This document shows positions 49,715 through 59,906 of a stretch of 64,000 bases of DNA, piece after piece. The position numbers and the translations under genes are program-made. The notes below the pieces were generated by a model. It did not search any database and was not told the DNA's origin. It saw nothing but the letters and a program-made list of their open reading frames with translations. The stretch is taken from the NCBI RefSeq assembly GCF_020740795.1, contig NC_067305.1, forward strand, positions 4,517,626 through 4,581,625, given 5' to 3'. Positions within the stretch are counted from its first letter, which is position 1. Each line of letters opens with the position of its first letter. The stretch comes from Apus apus. Lineage: Eukaryota; Chordata; Aves; Apodiformes; Apodidae.

Positions 49715-50140
49715 TCCACTCTGGTTAGATCCCACCTGGAGAACTGGTCCAGTTCTGGAGCCCCCAACACAGGAAGGCCACAGAGATGATCCAAGGGCTG
49801 GAGCAGCTCTGCTCTGGAGACAGGCTGGGAGAGTTGGGGTGTTCAGCCTGGAGAAGAGAAGGCTCCAGGGAGACCTGAGAGCAGCTTCCAGTGCCTGAAG
49901 GGGCTCCAGGAAAGCTGGGGAGGGACTTGGGACAAGGGCAGGGAGGGAGAGGACAAGGGGGGATGGATGAAAACTGGCAGAGGGAGATTGAGGTGAGACA
50001 TGAGGAGGGAATTCTGGAGTGTGAGGGTGGTGAGAGCCTGGCCCAGGTTGCCCAGGGAAGCTGTGGCTGCCCCATCCCTGGCAGTGTTGAAGGGCAGGTT
50101 GGATGGGGCTTGGAGCAGCCTGGGCTGGTGGGAGGACATT
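49715..50140 (+). mobile_element. CR1 LINE fragment, longer 5' part and truncated 3' end
   Basis: It starts further upstream than the others ('ctctggttagatcccacctg', 'gaaggccacagagatgatcc') but stops at 'ggctggtgggaggacattca', before the normal terminal tail. The 3' end was lost after insertion. Confidence 0.88.
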
Positions 50141-50145
50141 CAGCC

Positions 50146-53100
50146 CCAACCTCTGCCAGGGGTTGGGGTTTTCTTGACCACTTCCCAACCACCATCAAGG
50201 CTCCAGCTCTTCCTCCAGCTGGAGCTCCCTGTGTGCACAGCCCAGCCCTGCTCACGTTCCGGTGACTAATTCCCTCCTGACACAGGCACGTGGAGCCTGG
50301 TCCATGCCTGGGGTTCACAAATAAATCCATTTCTCTCTGCAGGAGGATGGTCCATTCCTTCTAAATCCAGGAAAGCTGGAATCCAGTTGTCCTTGCAAGT
50401 GGAGAGCATCCTCATGCTGGAGCATCACCACCAGGAAGGTGTTTGGGGCAGCGAGTGAGGATCTCCCCAAAAAAGATTCCCGTTCTCCCCAGTTGGTTTG
50501 GAGTCATTCCCTGCACTTCCCAGGCTGGAGGGGGCTGGAATCCAAGTTAATCATTGACCACGGGTGCAGCAGGGGCAGGAATGTTTGTGTCCAAGTGGAG
50601 CAGAAGTCTCATTTTTGGCAGATGTCGTCAGCGGGCAGCGAAGGGGAGAAAAATAAGTTGATTCCTGTCGTGATGGGGCAAAAGCTCCTTCTCTGCTCAC
50701 CTGACCCACCCTGTTGGGCTTTATTTAGAACTGTCTAAAGGTCAAGACCATCCCAGCTCTGCTGATTGGTCGTGACAGCAGCTGGCACTGGGAAAACATG
50801 GGATGCAGCTTCCCAGACATCCCAGCCTGGCAGCAGAACAAGAGGTCTCATCTCCCACCCCCCTGCACCCATTTCCAGACCTGGAATGAGACAGGATGAA
50901 ACAAGCCTTGCCCATGGTGTGTCCCATGGATCATCTCAGAGGTTGGATGGGTTCCTTCTCTTCACCCAAGGTTTTCTCACCCCGAAGTGCTAAAGCTGCC
51001 TCCAGCATCCAGCTTCCCTAAAGACCAACCCAAAGGGCTGCGTGGAGCTTCACGTGGTGGCAGCAGATCCAGGAAGCCGTGCTGGTCCTTGGATGAAAAA
51101 TCCTCCATGGGAAAGTACTATTTACCTATGTAATGGTGTTTTGCAGGAAATATCCCCCCTCCAACATCCAACTTGCTCAATCTGAATGGTTTTGGCCTAA
51201 GGTCCTTTGCCTTGCAGAGAGATGGAGGATGCTCTGTGGGTCCCAGGGGTGATGCCCATTCCCAGGGGGGCTCTGCCTTTCCTTGGAGGCTCTTGGCACC
51301 TTTTCAGGAGCCACTTGTTGCACCAAAATGGACCCAAAACCAGGAGGGTGGGTCGTTTTGAAGCCCTGGTTGCACATGGCTGGTTTGGGGTTTGTCCCAC
51401 ATGGAGGTGGGAGCTTCTCTGGTCTTGCTCTGAGTCCTGCTCAAGCTGGTTCAAGGTCAGAGCTGTGACCGGACTCGTGTTTCCTGGGGAAGTGACTCTT
51501 CACGTTCCTCTTCCCATTTCTTTGGGTGTTTCAGGGTTTGCAACGTGGCTCCTGCCTCCCATGTCGTGGGTGGCTCTGGCGGACGCTCAGGATGGCACCT
51601 GTGTCCCCACCCTGTGACCACCCCGTGTCTGGAGGAGGCAAAGAGATGCTTTACATCTTCCCAGGATCAGCAGTGCCTGCTCTGAGCTTCCACCAGCCTT
51701 TCCAGCAGCACTTCCAGCTGCTGCCTCCCAAAATTCCCGGTTTCTCTGCGTGAGGAGGAGCGATGGTGTGAGGACATCATCTCCTCCTTACCCTCAGACT
51801 GTCCAAGGTCCAGGAGTCCCCAGCCACCAGCATCCCCATGGCCAAGTGCTCTGAGAAATGGGGTGCTGAGTATCCAAGTGCTGCAGCCGCCCCCTGAACT
51901 GGAGAGGGACCCACATCCCGCCGGGAAGCAGCGTTGGATAAATCCAACTTCCTGAGGCAAAACAGGACCCAGCAAGGCCCAGCGGGAAGGTGGGATGAGG
52001 CTGCGCAATCACATCTTGTGGGCGGGTGGGGACATGCTGGGACATTTCATCACAGGCCACCCCACGCTCTGATAAAACACCAAAGCTTCACGGCCGCTGC
52101 CAGGCTGTAAATCTCCCAACTTCCACAGCTGGCGCCTTTTGGGGGGAAAACATCCGGTTTCGGCCAATTTTGATGCGTCACCGGGGGGGGTGGACGAGGC
52201 TCGTGCCACGCAAGGGTTAGAAAATTCCTTGCAGAAGCAGAAGTTCAGGGTTTAGGGGCTTGTTGGGTCTTGCTCAAGGGCTGGATGATGGGTCAGGGCC
52301 TGCAGCCAGGGGCTTGTCACCCTCCTGGGGTGATGGTCCCTCACCCTCCTCCCAGGAGTTTTGGGGCTGGAGGGTTGAAGACTCCCCCCCCCCAGTAAAA
52401 CCTCCAGGAGAGGGATCACAGGGGGGCTTGGTGCTCCTGGGATTTCCCAAAGGATCCCTGTGGCTCTGGATGAACAAAAGCCCCTGCTGATGAGCTGGAA
52501 TCCCAGACTGGTTTGGGTTGAAAGGGACTTTAAAGGTCACTTAATTCCAGTTCTAGAGCTTGGACCAGTTTCTTGCAGGAAGATGCTCCAGAGGTGACTC
52601 ATCCCAGTGTGTTCCCTGGGCTGCTGGGGGTACGAGGGATGTGCCACCCATGGGACAGTCTCCAGCTCCATGGGGGATGAAGCACTAGAGAAAAACCTGG
52701 CCCTGAGGTTTCCTGTTGGGGTTGTAGTCCAAGCTGGAGGTTCCAGGCAGAGGAAGGCAGTGGGAGCTGGTCCCAGGTCCTGGGGGGCTCCTCCTGCCCC
52801 CTCCTCATCCATCTCCACAGGGAGGGATTCAGAGCAGGACAGAGGAGCTGGAGCCAGGACTGTTCCCTCCCTGTGACACTGACAAACTTCTCCTTTCACG
52901 TGTTTTTGGGTGAAACCTTTGGTCTTGGTTTTGCCTCAGGCAACCTCTGAGAAACCGGGTGGGAAAGGCAGGAGCGACGCTGGAGCTGCCTCTGAGGAGC
53001 AGACATCCTGAGGAGGAGATAGCCCGAGGAGGAGACATCCCAGGGAGGATAAACAGCCATAAACCACAGGATTACTGTCAGAGTGTCCATCCCGGGGCAG

Positions 53101-54038
53101 GAGCGCAAAGACCAGGCCCTTGGCTCCACTTCAGGACATTTGGGAATGGCCTCGGCTGCCCCAGCTGGCGCCGGGGGGGGGGGGACTTCCCCATCACCTC
53201 ATCCTGCCCGGGGGTTTCTCATCCCTCTGCTCCTGTTTTGCAGTCAAAGCATCCCTTGGAGATGGGTGGTCCTATCCTGGCCTCGGTGGCTTGTTCCCTC
53301 CTTGGGCTTTCTCCAGCCTGGTGCTTCCTGCTGCGTGTGGCCCCTCCGGATCCGTGCCACCCCTCTGGATCCCTGCCACCCCGACAGGCCCAGCTCCATC
53401 CCAACCTTCTGAGGGTGATGTAACCCAAGGGGTCGGATCTGGGGCTGAGCCCTGTGGAGGAGCAGCTGCTGCAAGCCAGGCTGAGGTGTCATCAGCCAGT
53501 TTGGGAGAACAAGGTCCAACGTGGATCCGCTCCCTCTTCCAGGCACGTGCTGGGATGAGCTGGGCTGGTCAGCCTGGACACCACTTCCCAGCTCCAGGGG
53601 GGTTTTGGGGAAGGGGGTGGGAAGGTAACAGGGACTCGTGTGCCTGAAAGACCAGCCCAGGGCAAGAGATGGAGAAGGCAGCTGAGGATGTGGGGATGGA
53701 CATGCTGTGGTTGCCACCCTCCTCCACATCCCCCTGTCACCTCCAAGGCCATCAGGTGTGGCCCGTGGCCAACGGAGTGGAGGGGGTGGGAAAAGGGTGA
53801 GGGGGATGCCCCTGGCATGGGGATCCCGAGGGAAAACGGGACTTTGGAGTGGAGTTTATGTCTGAGAAAAAAAAAAAATAAATTATTCCCTATTTTTCAT
53901 TTCCCAAGCCACAAACCGGCTTGGGAATCACCTGACTCCGGCACTGTCACGAAATCCTGGGAAGAGAGGAAAGATCCCGGCTGCCTGTTGGCGCCGGGAC
54001 ACGGGGGAGGGGGGACGGGGCGGGCAAAGTTCGGCTCC
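50146..54038. other. Intergenic region upstream of GDF15
   Basis: No gene recognised. A reverse CR1 tail lies at about 52498-52555. The rest is unique DNA with no supported exon. Confidence 0.6.
52498..52555 (-). mobile_element. CR1 LINE tail, reverse orientation (short)
   Basis: 'aatcccagactggtttgggt' then 'gaaagggactttaaaggtca', the reverse complement of the CR1 end; about 55 bases remain. Confidence 0.8.
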
Positions 54039-54044
54039 TATAAA
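54039..54044 (+). promoter_or_regulatory. GDF15 TATA box
   Basis: TATAAA in 'ggctcctataaagtcaca', 226 bases before the GDF15 start codon. It predicts transcription from about 54070, so the 42-bp repeats below lie in the 5' leader. Confidence 0.8.
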
Positions 54045-54108
54045 GTCACATCCCAGCCACTTCATTCATTCCCGCAGCAGCATCGCCGGGAGCCGCACGC
54101 CCAACCCT

Positions 54109-54257
54109 CGCTCCGGAGGGTTTGGGAGCTCGATCCCCTGGGATCTCCTTCGCTCCGGAGGGTTTGGGAGCTCGATCCCCTGGGATCTCCTTCGCTCCGG
54201 AGGGTTTGGGAGCTCGATCCCCTGGGATCTCCTTCGCTCCGGAGGGTTTGGGAGCTC
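54109..54257 (+). repeat. 42-bp tandem repeat in the GDF15 5' leader
   Basis: Units start at 54109, 54151, 54193 and 54235; three are full 42-base copies and the fourth is partial. The unit begins 'cgctccggagggtttgggag' and continues 'ctcgatcccctgggatctcc'. The copies are identical or nearly so, which implies recent expansion. 42 bases are 14 codons, and the frame that continues into GDF15 has no stop through all copies. Confidence 0.96.
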
Positions 54258-54269
54258 GGTCCAGCCGGG

Positions 54270-56179
54270 ATGGCGGGGGCGGTGCGGCGGGTTCTGCGGG
54301 GCGGGGGAGCCGCCCTCACCTGCCTCCAGCTCCTGCTGCTCCTCCCCAGCGCGGAGCTGAGACCCCACGGCTGGGACCAGGAGAGGTTCCAGCTGGAAGC
54401 CATCAAAAAAGGGATCCTGGAGCGGCTGGGAATGCCGGCACCCCCCGTGATCCGGCACCGGCTGGACCCGGAGAGCATCCGGAGAGCGCGGCGGCTCTTC
54501 CAGCAGAGACTGTTGGAGCTGAACGGGAACCGGAGCCGGGAGGAGCCGGGAAACGTGTCCGGGACCAGGCGCCTGCACCGCCTGAGCCCCACGCGTAAGT
54601 GGCTGCTCCGCGTGTGCCCCTCGTCCCTGTGGGAACACGCGTGTGACACCTGACGTGTCCCGGGAGGCACACACCTGTGTCACCCGTGTCCCATGGGAAC
54701 ACACGTGTCACCCGCCGTGTCCCTGCTCGGGCATGTCCCCGGGAGCTCGGGACATGACCGGGCATGAATCCACGGTGCCCGGGGTCATCCTTATCCCAGT
54801 TCTTCCCTCTCCCGGCACTGGGGAGGAGCTGTTATTCCCAGCTTTTTTTTTTATGATTTGCTTAAAACCACAAAACTGGGGAAATCTGGGATGCACAGGT
54901 GGAGCAGCAGCGGGGGGGGGCCGCCGTGGGTGCTCGGAGTGGGGGGGAGCAGAGGGGAGGTGGGTGGGGAGGTGGCACCCCTCGAGCCCCAGCCTGGGAT
55001 TTTATTGGGATTTGGGATGATTCAGGGAATATTCAGCTCCTGCTGCTTGGGCTGGGGGGACCAGCTGGGGTGGGGTGGGATCACCCAGATGGATCTAGAG
55101 GCACGAGGTGAGACCCTCTGGCTGCGACTCCCCAGGGATGGTGGGTGATGTGGGGATGAGGATGGGGCTGGATGTCCCCGACCTTGGCATCCCTCGGGAT
55201 CTGGGTGGTTTCCTGGAAGCAGTGGTTTGGCTGCTGCACTGGAGCTGCTCAGGAGCTGGGGCTGGTGGGGTGAACTCCTGGTTCTTACCTGACTGTCCTC
55301 CCTGTCCCCGCAGTGCTGCGCCAGCCAGACATCCCCTGGGGACATCAAGACTCCCAAGGACACCAGGATCCCCAAGGTCACCCAGACCCCCAAGGACAGC
55401 AGGACCCCCAGAGACCCCCAGGCCCCCGTGGTCCCTACCGGTACCACCTCCTCCTCTCCCGCACCGAGTCCTTCCACCAGCAGCTCCAGGTGGTGCAGGC
55501 GGAGCTGAAGCTCTTCCACCAACCCCTGACATCCCCTGGCATGTCCCTGCTCAACACCTCGGTGCTCCCCCGGGTCAGCATCTACACTCTGGGGGGGCCT
55601 CACAGGACCCCCCAACTCCTGCATAGCCAAGAGCTGGAAGCTGATTCCCCAAGCCTGGACCTCACAGCAGCCATCCAGCCCTGGGCCACCGGTCCTGAGG
55701 ACACGCTGCGCCTGGAGCTGGCCTTCACCACTGATGTCTCAGCCATGTTGGCCACCTCGGGGGATGAAAGACTGGTCCTGGAGGTAGAAACCTATGAGAA
55801 CACAGGATGGGGATCCAGGAGGGGTCGGGGGTCCAGGAAAGCCCGCGGGCTGGATGAGGAATGCGGGAAGAGCGACGGGAAGTGTTGCCTCAAGACACTC
55901 CAGGTCTCCTTCCAGGACATTGGCTGGTCAGACTGGATCATCGCCCCCAACAGCTACTACATGAGGTTCTGCCAAGGTTCCTGTCCACACAACTACAAGG
56001 CAGCCAGCATGCACGCCCAGATCCAGGCCCGTGTGCATGCCCTGTCCAAAGCCACCCCCCCGCCCTGCTGCGTCCCCGCTGCCTATGACCCCATGGTGCT
56101 GATGCACTACGATGGTGAGGGCAGGTTGGTCTCCACCCTCTTTGAGGACATGCTGGTCACCAGCTGCCACTGTGCCTGA
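54270..56179 (+). CDS. GDF15: GDF15, growth differentiation factor 15
   Basis: Two coding exons, 54270-54594 and 55314-56179, the same two-exon layout as mammalian GDF15, giving 396 residues (human 308). Start: signal peptide with LTCLQLLLLLPSAELRP. The prodomain is extended by a hexapeptide repeat from 55340. The convertase site is RKAR followed by GLDEEC, leaving a mature domain of 110 residues. That domain has nine cysteines in the GDF15 pattern: an extra Cys before the CC pair (ECGKSDGKCC), then FCQGSCPHNY, PPPCCVPAAYDPMVL and a terminal SCHCA. The GWSDW tryptophan pair, which in mammals contacts the receptor GFRAL, is kept. GDF15 is a secreted stress hormone that acts through GFRAL/RET to curb appetite. 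It lies between PGPEP1 and LRRC25 as in mammals, and this position supports the name over other TGF-beta family members. Confidence 0.95.
54595..55313 (+). other. GDF15 intron
   Basis: A 719-base intron between GTAAGT and CCCCGCAG. About 54620-54720 has a loose repeat of 'gggaacac-cgtgtgacacc' words. Nothing else recognised. Confidence 0.8.
55340..55429 (+). repeat. 18-bp coding repeat in GDF15 prodomain
   Basis: Four 18-base units from 55340 encode GHQDSQ, GHQDPQ, GHPDPQ and GQQDPQ, followed by a diverged RPPGPR. It is an in-frame expansion in the prodomain just after the splice junction. Confidence 0.92.
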
Positions 56180-56489
56180 TGCCATCACCTGGATGAGTCC
56201 CGCCACCACAGGTGGCACCAAGCCTGCTCCATCCTCCACCAGCTCCAGCATCTCAAAATCCAGCCCTCATGGCACAAAATGCTTCCAGCTCCACCATCCA
56301 GCTCATCTCCAGAGCCTCCAGTTGTTTCCCCCACCCCTCCAATCCAGAACCCACCAGAACTTTTTCCCCCTCCCTTTTTCCCCTTATTTAAATCCCTATA
56401 TTATTTGGTGGGTGGATCTTTCCCACCCAAGAGAGCCCAGATGGACTGGGGGAGTCTATCCTGGGTGTCCCCATCCTCTTTTCTCTTCT

Positions 56490-56545
56490 TGGAGACTTAT
56501 TTATACAACTTGTTTTTTTTTAAATTATTATTTATTGCTAAATTA
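56490..56545 (+). promoter_or_regulatory. AU-rich element region in GDF15 3' UTR
   Basis: ATTTA motifs ('cttatttatac' and 'attatttattgc') in an A/T-rich stretch of the 3' UTR. Typical of unstable mRNAs of induced factors; function inferred. Confidence 0.45.
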
Positions 56546-56668
56546 TTGTGTTTTATAGCAAACCAACCTCTTTGGGAAAGGGTGTGGGGGTTTTTTGGGG
56601 GTGTTTAGGGTGTTTTATATATTTCTATATATTTTCTATAAAAGAGAAAGAATGTAATGATGTCAATG

Positions 56669-56674
56669 AATAAA
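56669..56674 (+). terminator. GDF15 poly(A) signal AATAAA
   Basis: AATAAA in 'gtcaatgaataaagtgatgg', 490 bases after the stop. It fits a normal-length 3' UTR. Confidence 0.85.
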
Positions 56675-57819
56675 GTGATGGGAACAGGAGTGCTGCTTCT
56701 CCCACCCAACCAGCTGGGGGGCTCCCACTGAAGCCCCCAGTGGGTCACCTTCAGCTGGAAACCCCACACCTCGGATCCCCCCCTCCACATGGAGCTGGTT
56801 CCATATGGATTTGCCCATCAATCCTTATGGTTTTCCAGGGCTGGGCCAGCACCATCCCCATCCCACCAGCTGCGGGTAAGTAATGTCTGGGCAAAGCTCC
56901 AGAGACCTTTGGGTTGTTTGTGTCCTTGAGGTGGGTGCTGGCTGCAACCTTGACCTCCTCCCTGGCACAATATCCAGCTGGGATGTGGTTTCTTCCCCCA
57001 TTTCCAGGTGTCTCCAGCCGTGGGCACCCAGGGATGAGGGAAACCTGGGTTCCCCCTGGGTTCTGCCACCATAGAGGTTGGTGACACATATTGTGTGGGC
57101 ACCTGGGCTTGAAGGATGTGGGGACCTTCACGCTGGGGATGTCATCTTGGGAGACCAGGACTTGAGGGACACGAGCTATGGGGACCTCCAATCTGCACAT
57201 GGGGTCTCTGGGGACTGGGGCTTGAGGGATTTGGGCTTCAGCCACCTCCACTTGGGTCCTGGGCCAAAGTGACATGGGGTTTAGGGACCTGTCCTTGTGG
57301 ATCTTGGTCCCTTGGAACCCCCACTCTGGGGACAGGAGCTGTGGGAGCTCCAGGGACTTTTCCCAGGGAGATCCACCCTCAGGCAGCTCCTCTGGGTTAA
57401 TGTTTACAGCCACCCCCGTGTCCCCAACACTCGTTATCGGGGCTGTGCCACGAAGAGATAACGAACCGTGGCCCTGCTGGGCCGGTGTCACCCCTTTGTC
57501 ACGCCACTGCCACCCTGCTGTCACCCCCTGCTGCTGCCAGAGGGACAGATCCAGCCTGGGGACAACCACCCTGTGTCCTGCCCAGGGCACCAGCAGAGCA
57601 CGAGCTACACGGGTCATTTAAGACAATTAAACCATTTAATGGGACATAGTGAAGAGTCACAAGGGCAGGAGCTGAAGGGACACACGACAAGCAGGGATGT
57701 CCCCATGTCCCCTCGGGGTGCACAACCTGGCAGTGCTGAGCTTGGGGGTTTTCTGGGAGCGTTAGAGGGAAAAAAAACAAACAACAAACACAAAAGAAAG
57801 GGTTTGGTTGGGTTTTCTT
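56675..57819. other. Intergenic region between the convergent GDF15 and LRRC25
   Basis: No gene seen. About 57078-57270 is a loose repeat with 'cttgaggga-ttgggga-cctcca' words. The long minus-strand frames across it are open by composition. Confidence 0.6.
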
Positions 57820-57825
57820 TTTATT
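57820..57825 (-). terminator. Candidate LRRC25 poly(A) signal AATAAA
   Basis: AATAAA on the minus strand 580 bases after the LRRC25 stop, inside an A/T-rich run. Plausible end of its 3' UTR. Confidence 0.45.
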
Positions 57826-58405
57826 TTTTTTTTGTCTCTGTTCCCCAAACCGGGGGATTTCACAGGAAAAAGGGGCAGTGGGGCTGGTCCCGCTGCCGGG
57901 ATGTCCCAACCACCGGCGTGTCCCCAGGCACACGTGCACCCTGACACTCGCCAAAAGGGGAAGAGGAACCACGGGCATCAATTGCCTCCCCCCCCCCTCT
58001 GCTTGGCCCCACGCCTCCCCACACTCTGCCCGCCCCCCCCCCATCCCCCATCCCCCCTGCCCGAAGGCTCCTGCTGCCACCGGATGCCACCCGAGGCGTC
58101 CCCACGGTCGTGGCCACCGGTCCCCACGGAGGAAGTGCCAACCACAGCCCTGGGAACTGGGGCGAAGGAGGGGGGTGGGGGTGGGGGGTGTTAAAAATAA
58201 ACACACACACACCACCCCCCCCCTCCTAGAAAAGCGTCCCCTGGGGCAATGCGTGTGGGGACCACCCGTGTCCCTGTCCCTGGGGATCCACGTCCATGGG
58301 GAAAGCAAATCCCTGTCCCCTCTGGGCTGGGGGGGGGACACACACACCAGGGAAAGCCGAGGGGGGAGCCTGAGCTCCCACCCCCGCAGCTCCCCCCGAG
58401 GCCCC

Positions 58406-59906
58406 TCAGTGGCTGTAGTAGTTGTCCCCGTCGGGGTTCTGGGTGTTGGCGTAGATGGGCTGGTCCCCCGGGAAGGTCTCGCTGCGCAGGAAATAGTCCC
58501 CGTCATCCTGAGGGTCCGGGGGGCTGGGAGGGGGGGACAGGAGGGTGGCACCAGCCCCAGTGCTGCCGGGATGGGGGGCTGGGGATGGCACCGGGAGGGG
58601 GAGTGGGGGGCTGGGGGTGTGGGGAGGGGGGCTGGGCTCAGACACGGCAAATGGGAGGGTCTGGGGGGTGATGGGGTGGGATGGGATGGGGTGGGAGGAG
58701 AGGGGATGGGATGATGGGAGGGGATGGGACGGGGTGGGACAGCATGGGTGAAACTGTGGGATGGGATGGGATGGGATGGGATGGGATGGGATGGGATGGG
58801 ATGGGAGGGGAGGGGAGGGGATGGGATGGGAGGGGAGGGGAGGGGATGGGATGGGATGGGGTGGAGTGGGATGGGATGAGACAGTATGGGTGAAACTGTG
58901 GGATGGGATGGGATGGGAGGGGATGGGAGGAGGAGAGGGGCTGGCTCGGGACGATGTGACACAGCAGGGGAGGGGACAGCCCGTGCCCCGAGCAGCCGAT
59001 CCCGGCTCACCTGTGCTCCTGCCATCCCGGTGTCCATCCCCGCGCGGTGCCCGGGGCCGCCCCGGGGCTCACGAAGATGTTTTCATAATCGGGGGCGGCG
59101 GCGGCCTCGGCGGTACCGACCTCGGGGTCCCGGCTGATGTACCGGGGCTGCCCGTGGGCCGCGGCAGGTTCCCACTTACCCCAGCCGCCCCCGGCCCCGG
59201 CCGCTCTCCTCCTCCGGTACCGAACCACCCCCAGCACCCCCAGCACCACCAGCACCACCAGCACCACCAGCCCCCCGACGACCCCCGCCAGACCGGCCAC
59301 CAAGCTCACATTCCCCCAGCACTCCTGGCTGTGGAAATGGGTGATGTTGACCAAGCCGTAGCGGGTGGTGAGGCAGTGACAGCGCAGCCCGGTGCCGTTG
59401 GAGCGGGAGCAGGGAGCCAGGGCCGTGCTCACCACCGGGCAGCCGCACGACAATTCCAGGAGCCGCAGGGTGGGCTGGAAGGCGCTGGGGGGCACGGCGG
59501 GCAGGGGGTTCCCCTGCAGCCTCAGGCTCCGGAGGGATGTGGCGTTGGAGAAGAATCCGTTGGGAAGGTCCCGCAGCTGGTTGTGCTGCAGGTGGAGGTG
59601 CTGGAGCCCCCGTGCCTGGCCCAGGAAGGCGGGCGGGAGCTCCCGGAGCCGGTTGTGGGACAGATTCAGCTCCTCCGTCTGCGGCCCGAGGCGGGATGAG
59701 GGGCTCAGGGCACCGATGCCGTTATGGCTCAGCAGCAGCCGCCGCAGCCCCTGGAAGGGTCCCCAGTCCAGCTCGGAGCACTCCTGGGTGCTGTTGGTCA
59801 AATCCAGCTCGGACGAGGGGATGGATGGCACGGAGAAGCAGGAAGGGGGCGAGGGGGCCACGGGGAGCAGCAGCAGCAGCAGCAGCAGGGCTGGGGGGCG
59901 CCCCAT
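58406..59906 (-). CDS. LRRC25: LRRC25, leucine-rich repeat membrane protein
   Basis: Two coding exons on the minus strand: 59906-59073 and 58507-58406, in phase 0, total 311 residues (human about 305). Domains in order: signal peptide (LLLLLLLLPVAPSPPSC), leucine-rich repeats with LRRLLLSHNGIGAL, ELNLSHNRLRELP, LQHLHLQHNQLRDLPNGFF and LRSLRLQGNPLPAV, then a cysteine-rich cap (LSCGCPV, CSRSNGTGLRCHCL, ECWGN). A transmembrane helix follows (LVAGLAGVVGGLVVLVVLVV) with an RYRRRR stop. The cytoplasmic tail has tyrosine motifs DYENIF, DGDYFLR, QPIYANT and NYYSH. Mammalian LRRC25 acts in myeloid cells and dampens RIG-I and NF-kappaB signalling; whether that holds in birds is inference. The exon-2 acceptor is placed after CCCTCAG because it alone keeps the frame; a nearer CCCAG would break it. 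Confidence 0.92.
58677..58935. repeat. GGGAT/GGGAG minisatellite in the LRRC25 intron
   Basis: The plus strand is nearly all 'gggatgggatgggat' pentamer array with 'gggagggga' and 'gggtggga' variants; a near-perfect run covers about 58756-58804. A 60-70 bp higher-order copy starting 'agcatgggtgaaactgtggg' recurs at about 58741 and 58882. It lies in the intron between 58508 and 59072. Confidence 0.95.
59868..59889 (-). repeat. CTG repeat encoding the LRRC25 signal-peptide leucine run
   Basis: A run of seven or so 'agc' triplets on the plus strand, read as CTG leucine codons in the gene. It could vary in length between individuals. Confidence 0.85.

Larger units (their letters stand above)
44065..50145. 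other. Intergenic region rich in CR1 copies
   Basis: Further AATAAA motifs (such as 45472-45477 and 47103-47108) occur but no exon is supported. CR1 fragments take up a good part. Frames reported here are mainly CR1 translations. Confidence 0.6.

Noticed and set aside
53640-54269. N-terminal extension of GDF15 from an ATG at 53640
   Set aside because: That ATG lies upstream of the TATA box, and the extension lacks a signal peptide while ATG 54270 begins one. Near-cognate starts inside the leader are left as a finding.
58525-58540. Nearer LRRC25 exon-2 acceptor (CCTCCCAG at about 58527)
   Set aside because: Joined to the exon-1 donor it shifts the frame and meets a stop within a few codons; the CCCTCAG acceptor keeps the frame.
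57499-59037. A 512-codon minus-strand open frame over the LRRC25 intron and 3' flank
   Set aside because: It runs through the pentamer array and is out of frame with the LRRC25 exon. It is a composition artefact.
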